The notes under the pieces were generated by a model, which ran no database searches, was not told the DNA's origin, and saw only the letters and a list, made by a program, of their open reading frames with translations. This document shows, piece by piece, positions 57,487 to 64,000 of a stretch of 64,000 bases of DNA; positions within the stretch are counted from its first letter, which is position 1, and every line of letters starts with the position of its first letter. Source of the DNA: Hymenobacter wooponensis (GTDB taxonomy: Bacteria > Bacteroidota > Bacteroidia > Cytophagales > Hymenobacteraceae); assembly GCF_004745865.1 (NCBI RefSeq), contig NZ_SRKZ01000002.1, forward strand, positions 682,001-746,000, read 5' to 3'. Position numbers and translations under genes: made by a program.

Positions 57487-58110
57487 CTAGGCGTTCAGGT
57501 CCGCAAAGCCTTTTTTGATCAGGACAAACACGGCGTAGTTGAGCATGTCGCGGTAGTTGGCCTCCACGCCTTCAGATACGCGCGTGAGCCCGTGCAGATC
57601 TTCAATCTGCTTGGTGCGGTGCAGCTTCATCAGAATAATATCCGTGATGCTCTCCACGCGCATCTGCCGCCACGCCTCGCCGTAGTCGTGGTTTTTGGCA
57701 AACAGCAGGTGGCGGTTTTCCACTACCTGCGCATCATAGGCTTGGGCCACCGCATCGGGCTCCAGGTCCAGGGGCGCGTCGGCGGGCAGGCTTAGCTGCA
57801 TGAGGGCAATGATGCAGTAGTTGATAATGGCCACAAACTCCTCCTCTACCCCATCGGCCACCAGCTGGGTGCCTTTCTCCTGAATGCTGCGAATGCGCTG
57901 GGCCTTGATATAAATCTGGTCGGTGACCGACGGAAGACGCAAGATGCGCCAAGCCGTGCCGTAGTCGTGGGTTTTAGCCAGAAACAGCCGGCGGCATTGC
58001 TCGATTACCCGGTCGTACTCGTGCTGGGTTTGATTCTCCAAGTTTTTCAGCCTATTTTGTTGGGAAACGGCATTTACTATTTTCCTGCACTCTCCTGACG
58101 CCGGAAGCAT
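57487..58110 (-). CDS. DUF1599-family protein (two repeats)
   Basis: A 207-residue protein made of two similar halves: EYDRVIEQCRRLFLAKTHDYGTAWRILRLPSVTDQIYIKAQRI and a second with LFAKNHDYGEAWRQMRVESITDIILMKLHRT. Each carries (K/N)HDYGxAWRxxR, the DUF1599 hallmark. The role is unknown, though the fold is thought to be MazG-like. It is 180 bases upstream of the BT_3928-type gene on the same strand, an order common in Bacteroidota. The start at 58110 is the only ATG; the first 20 residues look poorly conserved, so a later non-ATG start is possible. Confidence 0.85.
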   Translation of the reverse strand: MLPASGECRKIVNAVSQQNRLKNLENQTQHEYDRVIEQCRRLFLAKTHDYGTAWRILRLPSVTDQIYIKAQRIRSIQEKGTQLVADGVEEEFVAIINYCIIALMQLSLPADAPLDLEPDAVAQAYDAQVVENRHLLFAKNHDYGEAWRQMRVESITDIILMKLHRTKQIEDLHGLTRVSEGVEANYRDMLNYAVFVLIKKGFADLNA

Positions 58111-58237
58111 CCTATCGCGGCAGCCTGAGTCATTACCAGGGTAGCCGTTCTGAGGTGGTAAGCTCCAGCGTCGTCGCCTCGGGCGAAGAATGGCTCAGGA
58201 TGTGAGGGAGAGAATAGCTTCAATTTGCATAGAAACC

Positions 58238-59119
58238 ATGCTCCAGGCCCCGCAAGATACGTGTTTTTCCCCCAGGCAAACCCTGCGTTGCCCCGGTGGG
58301 CGCGTGCTGGATTTGCGCCGGCCGCAAGTCATGGGCATCCTCAATCTAACCCCCGATTCGTTCTTTGCTGGTAACCGCATCGGGGCTGAGGATGAGCTGC
58401 TGCGCCGCGCCGAGCAGATGCTAGGCCAGGGGGCCGCCATCCTCGATCTGGGCGGGTACTCCTCCCGCCCCGGTGCCGAAGATATTTCCGTTGACGAGGA
58501 AAAGCGCCGCCTGCTACCCGCCATTGCCGCCGTGCGCCGCGCCTTTCCCGAGGCGTTTATCTCCGCCGACACTTTCCGGGCCAGCGTGGCCGAAGAAGCC
58601 GTAGCCGCCGGGGCCGATATTCTTAACGATATTAGCGGCGGCCAGCTTGATGCGGAGCTATTACCTACTGTGGGCCGCCTGCAAGTGCCTTACATTCTGA
58701 TGCACATGCGGGGCACGCCCCAAACCATGACCCAGCTCACGCACTATGACGATGACTTGGTGCTGGAGCTGGTGCGCTATTTCCGCGACAAGCTAACGGA
58801 GCTACGCCGCCACGGCGTAACCGACGTGGTGCTAGACCCCGGCTTTGGCTTTGCCAAAACGCCCAAGCAGGGCCATGAGCTGCTGCGCCGCCTGCAGGAG
58901 CTGCAAGTACTAGGCCTGCCGGTGCTGGCGGGGCTGTCCAGAAAAAGCATGGTGTACAAGCCGCTAGGCCTGTCGGCCGATGCCGCCTTAGCGGGCACCA
59001 TTGCCATGAATACCCTGGCGCTGGTCAACGGGGCCCGGATTCTGCGCGTACATGATGTGGCCGAGGCTGTACAAACTGTGCAGCTCGTATCTAACACTTT
59101 CCCACCCTTCTCCCCGTGA
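58238..59119 (+). CDS. folP: Dihydropteroate synthase
   Basis: A 293-residue folate-pathway enzyme that joins pterin and p-aminobenzoate. Signatures: VMGILNLTPDSFF, AILDLGGYSSRPGAE, ISADTFRASVAEEAVAAGADILNDISGG, and LMHMRGTPQTM. LDPGFGFAKTPKQG and GLSRKSMVYK follow. The ATG at 58238 (MLQAPQD) starts 11 residues before the first conserved stretch; the longer ATG at 58190 is possible. Its stop overlaps the GTG start of cdaA by 4 bases. The folP-cdaA pair is a familiar Bacteroidota arrangement. Confidence 0.95.
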   Translation: MLQAPQDTCFSPRQTLRCPGGRVLDLRRPQVMGILNLTPDSFFAGNRIGAEDELLRRAEQMLGQGAAILDLGGYSSRPGAEDISVDEEKRRLLPAIAAVRRAFPEAFISADTFRASVAEEAVAAGADILNDISGGQLDAELLPTVGRLQVPYILMHMRGTPQTMTQLTHYDDDLVLELVRYFRDKLTELRRHGVTDVVLDPGFGFAKTPKQGHELLRRLQELQVLGLPVLAGLSRKSMVYKPLGLSADAALAGTIAMNTLALVNGARILRVHDVAEAVQTVQLVSNTFPPFSP

Positions 59120-59955
59120 TTGGCTTCTTCACCGTCGGCTTCCTGCGCATAGGCTGGGTAGACGTCATCGACGTGCTGCTGGTCACGGTGCTGTTTTATC
59201 AGCTGTACAAACTGCTGACGGGAAGTGTGGCGCTGAAGATTTTCCTGGGCTTCATGTCCATTTACTTGCTCTATCTGGTGGTGAAGGCCACCGGTATGGA
59301 GCTCCTCACCAGCATCCTAGGCCAGTTCATGAGCGTGGGGGTGCTGGCGGGAATCATTCTGTTTCAGCAGGAAATCAGGCGGTTTCTGCTCACCATCGGT
59401 AAGGCCACGGCCCTAGACCGCGTGCGGGTGTTCCCATGGCGGCGCGAGGCGGCTTCGGAACGCATGAACATTACGCCCTTTGTAGAAGCCGCTAAAAGCT
59501 TAGCGGGCAAGCAAACTGGCGCGCTCATCGCCTTCAGCATGGCCTCCGACCTGAAGTTCTTCGCCGACTCCGGCGACCTGATTGACGCCACCGTGAGCAA
59601 GCGCCTGCTCATGAGTATCTTCAACAAAACTAGTCCGCTGCACGACGGGGCCGTCATCATTACCCGTGGCCGCATTCAGGCCGCCCGCTGCATTCTACCC
59701 GTCAGCGAAAACCCCGATGTACCCGCCTCCATGGGCCTACGCCACCGCGCTGCCATCGGCCTAACGGAAGTAACCGATGCTATTGTACTGGTTGTGAGCG
59801 AAGAAACTGGCCAGATTTCCTTGGTGCGCGGCGGTGAAGTCTTCCGCAACCTAGCCTCTGCCGACCTGCGGGCCCGCCTCAACGAGTTCCTGTTCGATGT
59901 AGCCCCCAAGCCGACTGCTTCAACGGGTTCTACAGCAGCGGAAGTGGCGGCGTAG
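59116..59955 (+). CDS. cdaA: Diadenylate cyclase CdaA
   Basis: A 279-residue enzyme that makes cyclic di-AMP from two ATP. Three N-terminal membrane helices (FLRIGWVDVIDVLLVTVLFYQLY, GFMSIYLLYLVV, MSVGVLAGIILF) precede the DAC domain with its catalytic DGA (177-179, LHDGAVII) and RHR (209-211, GLRHRAAIG) motifs. It starts with GTG at 59116, overlapping the folP stop as GTGA, so translation is coupled. The signalling product usually controls potassium transport and wall homeostasis. The C-terminal tail is Ser/Thr/Ala-rich. Confidence 0.95.
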   Translation: MIGFFTVGFLRIGWVDVIDVLLVTVLFYQLYKLLTGSVALKIFLGFMSIYLLYLVVKATGMELLTSILGQFMSVGVLAGIILFQQEIRRFLLTIGKATALDRVRVFPWRREAASERMNITPFVEAAKSLAGKQTGALIAFSMASDLKFFADSGDLIDATVSKRLLMSIFNKTSPLHDGAVIITRGRIQAARCILPVSENPDVPASMGLRHRAAIGLTEVTDAIVLVVSEETGQISLVRGGEVFRNLASADLRARLNEFLFDVAPKPTASTGSTAAEVAA

Positions 59956-59957
59956 GG

Positions 59958-60383
59958 CTACTCAGTAGCCGTCAGAAGTTCCTCTAAATACATTTTGTGT
60001 TTCCTGAGCTCGAAGGCTTTGTCTAGGTCTAGATCAACAAGTAAAAGCCTATCTGTCAGCCCGTGCTTGTGCAACGCTAGTTGTTCACTTTTAAACGGTG
60101 CATCTTCCAGCCAGTAGAAATCGGTAGAGAAGTCGATTGCTTCCGTTTTTAAGGTCTCCCACATTGTTGCTTTCACAGCTTGAAGATGCTGCAGCGTGCT
60201 AACTCCATAAAAGCTAGCCAAATATTGTACTGCAGTGTGTGCTAGGCCTCTACAGTGAGTAGTCAACCAATAGCAGTCGAAGTACTGCGTCACAAACACT
60301 ATAAATTCTGCTCCAAAGTCAGGGCTTTGCGTGTTGCGCTTGGTCAACAATACACCGTCTATATCAAGGTAGAGTCTTATCAT
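59958..60383 (-). CDS. HAD-like protein
   Basis: A 141-residue protein starting MIRLYLDIDGVLLTKRN, the DxDG(V/T) nucleophile motif of HAD hydrolases. TTHCRGL is near motif II (Thr/Ser), and FYWLEDAPF and LLLVDLDLDKAF resemble the acidic motif IV. It is shorter than typical HAD enzymes and similar to small HAD proteins of unknown substrate. The ATG at 60383 is chosen because the longer start at 60401 lies inside a terminator hairpin. Its stop is 2 bases after the cdaA stop on the opposite strand. Confidence 0.75.
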   Translation of the reverse strand: MIRLYLDIDGVLLTKRNTQSPDFGAEFIVFVTQYFDCYWLTTHCRGLAHTAVQYLASFYGVSTLQHLQAVKATMWETLKTEAIDFSTDFYWLEDAPFKSEQLALHKHGLTDRLLLVDLDLDKAFELRKHKMYLEELLTATE

Positions 60384-60393
60384 ATTGAAAAAA

Positions 60394-60423
60394 GAACCCA
60401 CTTCATTCGCTGAAAGTGGGTTC
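60394..60423 (-). terminator. Terminator after kbl
   Basis: GAACCCACTT (60394-60403) pairs with AAGTGGGTTC (60414-60423). The T run on the minus strand (A run at 60387-60393 on plus) fits a leftward terminator. Confidence 0.8.
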
Positions 60424-60449
60424 TCATTTTATAGGTAAGCGGATGGTAA

Positions 60450-61697
60450 TTACGGCGTATTAGTCACTACCTGCCCAGCTTCGGGCTGTTGGGCGCTGCG
60501 GTCTTTGAGCGTGCCTAGCTCGCGGCCTACTTCAATGAAGGCGTTGATGGCCTTATCGAGGTGCGCGCGGGTGTGGGCAGCGGACAGCTGCACCCGAATG
60601 CGGGCCTGACCTTTGGGCACTACGGGGTAATAGAACCCTACTACGTAGATGCCTTTGTCGAGCATTTTGGCGGCAAACTCCTGAGCCAGCTTGGCGTCGT
60701 AGAGCATGACTGGTACAATGGGATGCTCGCCGGGCTTAATGTCGAAGCCGGCGGCGGTCATCTTTTCGCGGAAGTACTTGGTATTTTCTTCCAGCCGGTC
60801 GCGTAGCTCGGTGCTTTCCGTAAGCAACTCCAATACCCGCAGGCTAGCACCTACAATGGCTGGGGCCAAGGTGTTAGAGAACAGATATGGGCGGCTGCGC
60901 TGACGCAGCATGTCAATGATTTCCTTACGGCCCGAAGTAAAACCACCCATGGCGCCGCCCAGGGCTTTGCCCAGCGTACCCGTAATGATATCAACGCGGC
61001 CTAGCACGTTGCGGTACTCATGGGTGCCGCGGCCGGTTTTGCCCAGGAAGCCCATAGAGTGACACTCGTCAATCATCACCAGAGCCTGGTACTTGTCGGC
61101 CAGATCACAGATTTTATCGAGCTGAGCGATAGTGCCATCCATGGAGAATGAGCCGTCGGTGACGATGATGCGGTGGCGGGTGCCTTTGGCCTGGGCATCC
61201 TGGAGCTGCTTTTCCAGGTCGGCCATGTCGTTGTGAGCGTAGCGGTAGCGCTGAGCTTTGCAGAGACGCACGCCATCAATGATGGAAGCGTGGTTGAGCG
61301 CATCAGAAATGATAGCGTCTTGCTCACTGAACAATGGCTCAAACACGCCGCCATTGGCGTCGAAGGCTGCCGCGTACAGAATGGTGTCCTCGGTGCCGAG
61401 GAACTCAGCCAGCTTGGCTTCCAGCTCCTTATGAATATCCTGAGTGCCGCAGATAAAGCGCACCGACGACATGCCGTAGCCGTGCGTATCAATAGCTTCT
61501 TTAGCCGCTTTCACCACCTCGGGGTGGGAGGAGAGGCCTAGGTAGTTGTTGGCGCAAAAGTTCAGCACCTCACCGGCTTCAGTGGTTTCAATTTCCGCGC
61601 CTTGGGGCGAGGTAATGATGCGCTCCTTTTTATAAAGACCGGCTTCCTTGATTTCCTGGAGCTGCTGCTCAAGATCTGGCTGGAGGGTGGCGTACAT
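60450..61697 (-). CDS. kbl: Glycine C-acetyltransferase (2-amino-3-ketobutyrate CoA ligase)
   Basis: A 415-residue PLP enzyme of threonine breakdown (alpha-oxoamine synthase family). Family marks include [37 protein letters not shown], the histidine in [26 protein letters not shown], and the PLP lysine in [15 protein letters not shown]. It converts 2-amino-3-ketobutyrate and CoA to glycine and acetyl-CoA. No threonine dehydrogenase gene is adjacent. The start has a conserved basic-acidic region ([13 protein letters not shown]). A terminator follows. Confidence 0.94.
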   Translation of the reverse strand: MYATLQPDLEQQLQEIKEAGLYKKERIITSPQGAEIETTEAGEVLNFCANNYLGLSSHPEVVKAAKEAIDTHGYGMSSVRFICGTQDIHKELEAKLAEFLGTEDTILYAAAFDANGGVFEPLFSEQDAIISDALNHASIIDGVRLCKAQRYRYAHNDMADLEKQLQDAQAKGTRHRIIVTDGSFSMDGTIAQLDKICDLADKYQALVMIDECHSMGFLGKTGRGTHEYRNVLGRVDIITGTLGKALGGAMGGFTSGRKEIIDMLRQRSRPYLFSNTLAPAIVGASLRVLELLTESTELRDRLEENTKYFREKMTAAGFDIKPGEHPIVPVMLYDAKLAQEFAAKMLDKGIYVVGFYYPVVPKGQARIRVQLSAAHTRAHLDKAINAFIEVGRELGTLKDRSAQQPEAGQVVTNTP

Positions 61698-61769
61698 AGC
61701 GGTGAGGTGGTGAAGTAGTAAACGGATGAGTTGGGATGGAAAAGTAAAAGTACGGCATCCCGCAAAAAG

Positions 61770-61806
61770 GAGAGGACTTTATCCCATCGGGATAAAGTCC
61801 TCTCCA
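61770..61806 (-). terminator. Strong hairpin downstream of the alpha/beta hydrolase gene
   Basis: A perfect 17-bp stem (61770-61786 with 61790-61806) and a 3-base loop. The preceding A run on plus (T run on minus) fits termination of the leftward gene ending at 61904. It also lies close to the kbl promoter. Confidence 0.8.
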
Positions 61807-61903
61807 TGACAAGCAGCAAACTGCTAAAAGCGGAGCAGAGTTTCCGTAGGCCGCCATGCTCCTTTGCTAGCAATAGGGGCCTAGGCGTTCCTCTCTACCA
61901 AAA

Positions 61904-63109
61904 CTACCGCTGGCGCACCCACTCGCGAATAGCGGATAAGGCTATGTAGGAGAAAATTGGCTGGCGCACATTGTCTACCAGGGGCCAGTGCGTTTCAGGC
62001 GCTTGAAATACGTGGTTAACGCCCTCAAACTTTTGTACCGTCACGGTGCGGTTGGCTTTCAGGCCTTTTTCCAGCAGGGCTAGGTTGGTAGGAGCTACTT
62101 CCTCATCATCGAGGCCCTGCATTAACAGCACGGGGCACTTTACATTGCTGAGGTATTGCTGCGGGTCGAAGCTCAGATAGCTACGGTACCAAGTAGTAGT
62201 TCGGCGGGCCGCTAAGGTCCGGGCCTGGCTGGGGTCGAGCTCAGCGTTATCTTGGCGCATCATATTGGCCAGAATAGCTTGCACCTGGGCATTATCGGGG
62301 TTCTGGCGCACAATTTCCAGCATGGCTTGCTCCCGCGCAAGAGCTTTGGTTAGGGCATTTTGAGCTTCCGTTTTCTGATTCAGCTGGTACTTTGCCACCG
62401 CAGTTTCTACCTGGGCTGCATTGGCGCCTGAGGCTCGCATGCTTGCTACCTGCTGCTCAAGAGCCTGCTGGGCCAGCATACGACGCTTGCCCAATGTTTG
62501 GGAAGTATCGGCAGAGGCAACCATACGCTGCGCAGCTTGCTGGTTTGCCAGCAAATCGCGCCCTACTTGGCCGGAAGCTGCCAGCGTCACAACGAAGGCG
62601 GGAGGTAGCGGCTGGGCGGCAGCCAACAGGCCTACGTTGCCTCCTTCTCCGTGACCAATCACGCCTACTCGAGCAGCCGCAATTTCGGGCCGCGTACGCA
62701 GGTAGAGCATTGCGGCTTGCACATCCTTCACGCGGTCGAGGGTTGTGGTGGCGCTATTATCGCCTTCCGATTTGCCCACGCCCCGGTCATCGAAACGCAA
62801 CACGGCAATGCCCTGCTCACTTAAGTGCTCAGCCAGTAGCCGCAGCGGTTGATATCCTCGCACACTACCGTCGCGGTTCTGTGCACCCATATCCGAGATA
62901 AGTACAACTGCCGGAAACGGACCCGCTCCTTGCGGAACTGTTAATGTTCCGGCTAGCTGCAGCTTATCAATTGCATTCGGAAAAGTGACTTCCTCAGTAC
63001 CATATAAGGCACTTTGTTCTACTGGCGTGGCCCCAGAACCGGCTTGAGCCTGCATAACGGAAGCCAGCAGTAGCCAACCGCCTAACAAAGCAGAACGAAA
63101 AAACGACAT
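61904..63109 (-). CDS. Exported alpha/beta-fold hydrolase, nucleophile Ser replaced
   Basis: A 401-residue exported protein with signal MSFFRSALLGGWLLLASVMQAQA. It is an alpha/beta hydrolase of the dienelactone/BAAT type: FPAVVLISDMGAQNRDGSV, VLRFDDRGVGKSEGDN, then the nucleophile elbow VGVIGHGEGGNVGLLAA. There the usual Ser of GHSEGG is Gly (GGA codon). A helical cap with Gln/Ala repeats (about 200-300) and the acid-His end (LLMQGLDDEEVAP, VNHVFQAP) are present. The Asp and His of the triad are therefore visible but the Ser is missing at this site. The ATG at 63109 gives the signal; the frame extends to 63208. Confidence 0.85.
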   Translation of the reverse strand: MSFFRSALLGGWLLLASVMQAQAGSGATPVEQSALYGTEEVTFPNAIDKLQLAGTLTVPQGAGPFPAVVLISDMGAQNRDGSVRGYQPLRLLAEHLSEQGIAVLRFDDRGVGKSEGDNSATTTLDRVKDVQAAMLYLRTRPEIAAARVGVIGHGEGGNVGLLAAAQPLPPAFVVTLAASGQVGRDLLANQQAAQRMVASADTSQTLGKRRMLAQQALEQQVASMRASGANAAQVETAVAKYQLNQKTEAQNALTKALAREQAMLEIVRQNPDNAQVQAILANMMRQDNAELDPSQARTLAARRTTTWYRSYLSFDPQQYLSNVKCPVLLMQGLDDEEVAPTNLALLEKGLKANRTVTVQKFEGVNHVFQAPETHWPLVDNVRQPIFSYIALSAIREWVRQR

Positions 63110-63238
63110 AAAATATAAAAAACAGGTGGGTACAGCCCAGAGGCAAAAATTGCGCACAAAGGTAAAGTATAATTTCTGCCCTTGCAGGAAGAACTTACAC
63201 TTTAGCATTCAAATCCTGTTCACTCTCTGTTAATTACC

Positions 63239-64000
63239 TTAGGGCAGCAGCACTTGGTCGATAACGTGCACCACCCCATTAGTGCATTGCACATCCGGAA
63301 TTACCATGGTAGCGGGTGTGGTATTGCCCTTGCCCTGCACCGGCACCACTCCATCAGTGAAGAGGCCCAGTTTTACTTCGCCGCCCAGCGTGGTCAGGTT
63401 GGCGTTGTCCTTCAACTCTGGGGTGAAAGTGCCGCCGTTGTTAGCCACATGATTCAGCAATACCGCCGTAACGGTGGCCTGGGGGAGCTTACGAATATCA
63501 GCGGGCTGGTCAAGCGCCACGCCCAGCTTGCGGCCTAAGTCTTTGAAGGCAGCATCGGTAGGGGCAAATACGGTGAACGATGGGCTCCCGGGCTTGGCCG
63601 TAAGGGCATCGGTCAGGTTGCAGTAAATAAGCGCCTCTACCAAAAAGGTGAGTTCGGGCTTCACGAATACCTGCCCGTTTTTAAGCGCCAGCGCCGACTG
63701 CACAATATCGGCCCCGGTGGCCAGCAGCACTTTATCAATTGGATGCACCATGCCGTTGGCGGCTTGTACATCCAGGGCCAGGATGCGGGAGCCATTCACG
63801 TATAAGTTACCGTCGCGGGTAATAATGCGGCGGGTGGGGCCCGCTAAGGAAGCAGACGTGCTGCCCGCTTTAAAGGTGCTGCTTTCTAAACGGCCAGCAG
63901 CGGTGTGGTAGAGCAGGGTGCTAGTAAGGAAAGGCTTTTGCAGGGCCAGTAAGTCGGAGGCACTGTTGAGGCCTAGGCGGGCGAAGGCAGCATTGGTTGG
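63239..64000 (-). CDS. Fasciclin-domain protein, 5' part beyond the window
   Basis: The frame runs from the window edge (64000) to 63239, giving 253 residues with the start not included. It holds parts of two fasciclin (FAS1) domains: PTNAAFARLGLNSASDLLALQ at the edge, and a full second one with FTVFAPTDAAFKDLGRKLG, VLLNHVANNGGTFTPELKDNANLTTLGG, and CTNGVVHVIDQVLLP at the end. Such domains mediate adhesion at the cell surface. The truncation is only because of the window edge. Confidence 0.88.
   Translation of the reverse strand, partial: PTNAAFARLGLNSASDLLALQKPFLTSTLLYHTAAGRLESSTFKAGSTSASLAGPTRRIITRDGNLYVNGSRILALDVQAANGMVHPIDKVLLATGADIVQSALALKNGQVFVKPELTFLVEALIYCNLTDALTAKPGSPSFTVFAPTDAAFKDLGRKLGVALDQPADIRKLPQATVTAVLLNHVANNGGTFTPELKDNANLTTLGGEVKLGLFTDGVVPVQGKGNTTPATMVIPDVQCTNGVVHVIDQVLLP

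Noticed and set aside
60384..60401. Upstream start (MGSFFN) for the HAD-like gene
   Set aside because: These codons lie in the terminator hairpin of kbl; the next ATG begins right before the DxDG motif.
1..64000. CRISPR arrays and rRNA genes
   Set aside because: No regularly spaced direct repeats with unique spacers and no rRNA-like stretches were seen on either strand.

Overview
The window looks like the chromosome of a Hymenobacter-like bacterium (Bacteroidota, Cytophagales/Hymenobacteraceae). The evidence is a GC-rich genome with Bacteroidota-type -7 promoter boxes (TAnnTTTG, e.g. before pheS), a YtxJ bacillithiol-redox protein, a fused E1 alpha/beta ketoacid dehydrogenase, the folP-cdaA gene pair, a BT_3928/DoxX-type protein and a glycine C-acetyltransferase. 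The genus is inferred from gene content and style; there is no rRNA gene to confirm it.

Layout. (1) 1-9779 is chromosomal backbone: OsmC-like protein, YtxJ, two small exported proteins, fused E1 dehydrogenase, M16 peptidase, three related exported proteins sharing a TDYxGRP motif, pheS, a Rieske-like lipoprotein without the histidine ligands, and tRNA-Asn(GTT). (2) 9780-47861 is a 38-kb integrated element inserted into the 3' end of tRNA-Asn. It is bounded by a 21-bp direct repeat and has a tyrosine recombinase just inside the left end. (3) 47862-64000 is backbone again: DUF1259 protein, lipase maturation factor, glycogen-debranching-like lipoprotein, fatty acid hydroxylase, aroK, ABC permease, BT_3928-type protein, DUF1599 protein, folP, cdaA, HAD protein, kbl, alpha/beta hydrolase and a fasciclin protein cut by the window end.

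Inside the element the main cargo is a nine-gene leftward defence-like operon (27613 to 13648): Vsr, Dcm-type cytosine methyltransferase, a double-GHKL histidine-kinase-like protein, a receiver-domain protein, a DUF3883 nuclease-like protein, a MORC/MutL-like GHKL ATPase, a Z1-domain helicase, a DUF4420 PD-(D/E)XK protein and an AIPR protein. A second module (37064 to 33211) pairs a membrane-anchored protein carrying two nuclease-like domains with an SF1 helicase. It is followed by two further unrecognised units with PD-(D/E)XK-like motifs (37188-39212 and 39785-41190). The housekeeping part has an exonuclease-like/unknown operon (31161 to 27678), a DUF2493 (SLOG) protein, a holin/endolysin-like pair, replication genes (43334 to 41675) and a divergent phage-style repressor switch with inverted-repeat operators (45201/45285). 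I see no capsid, terminase, portal, relaxase or type IV secretion genes, so it is neither a complete prophage nor a complete ICE. It reads as a phage-satellite-like or mobilizable defence island.

The strongest leads are the phosphorelay-plus-MORC/Z1/AIPR methylation operon, the membrane double-nuclease/helicase pair, and signs that the 33.1-39.7 kb cargo was inserted at the end of the endolysin gene, because a decayed second copy of that gene's 3' end lies on its far side.
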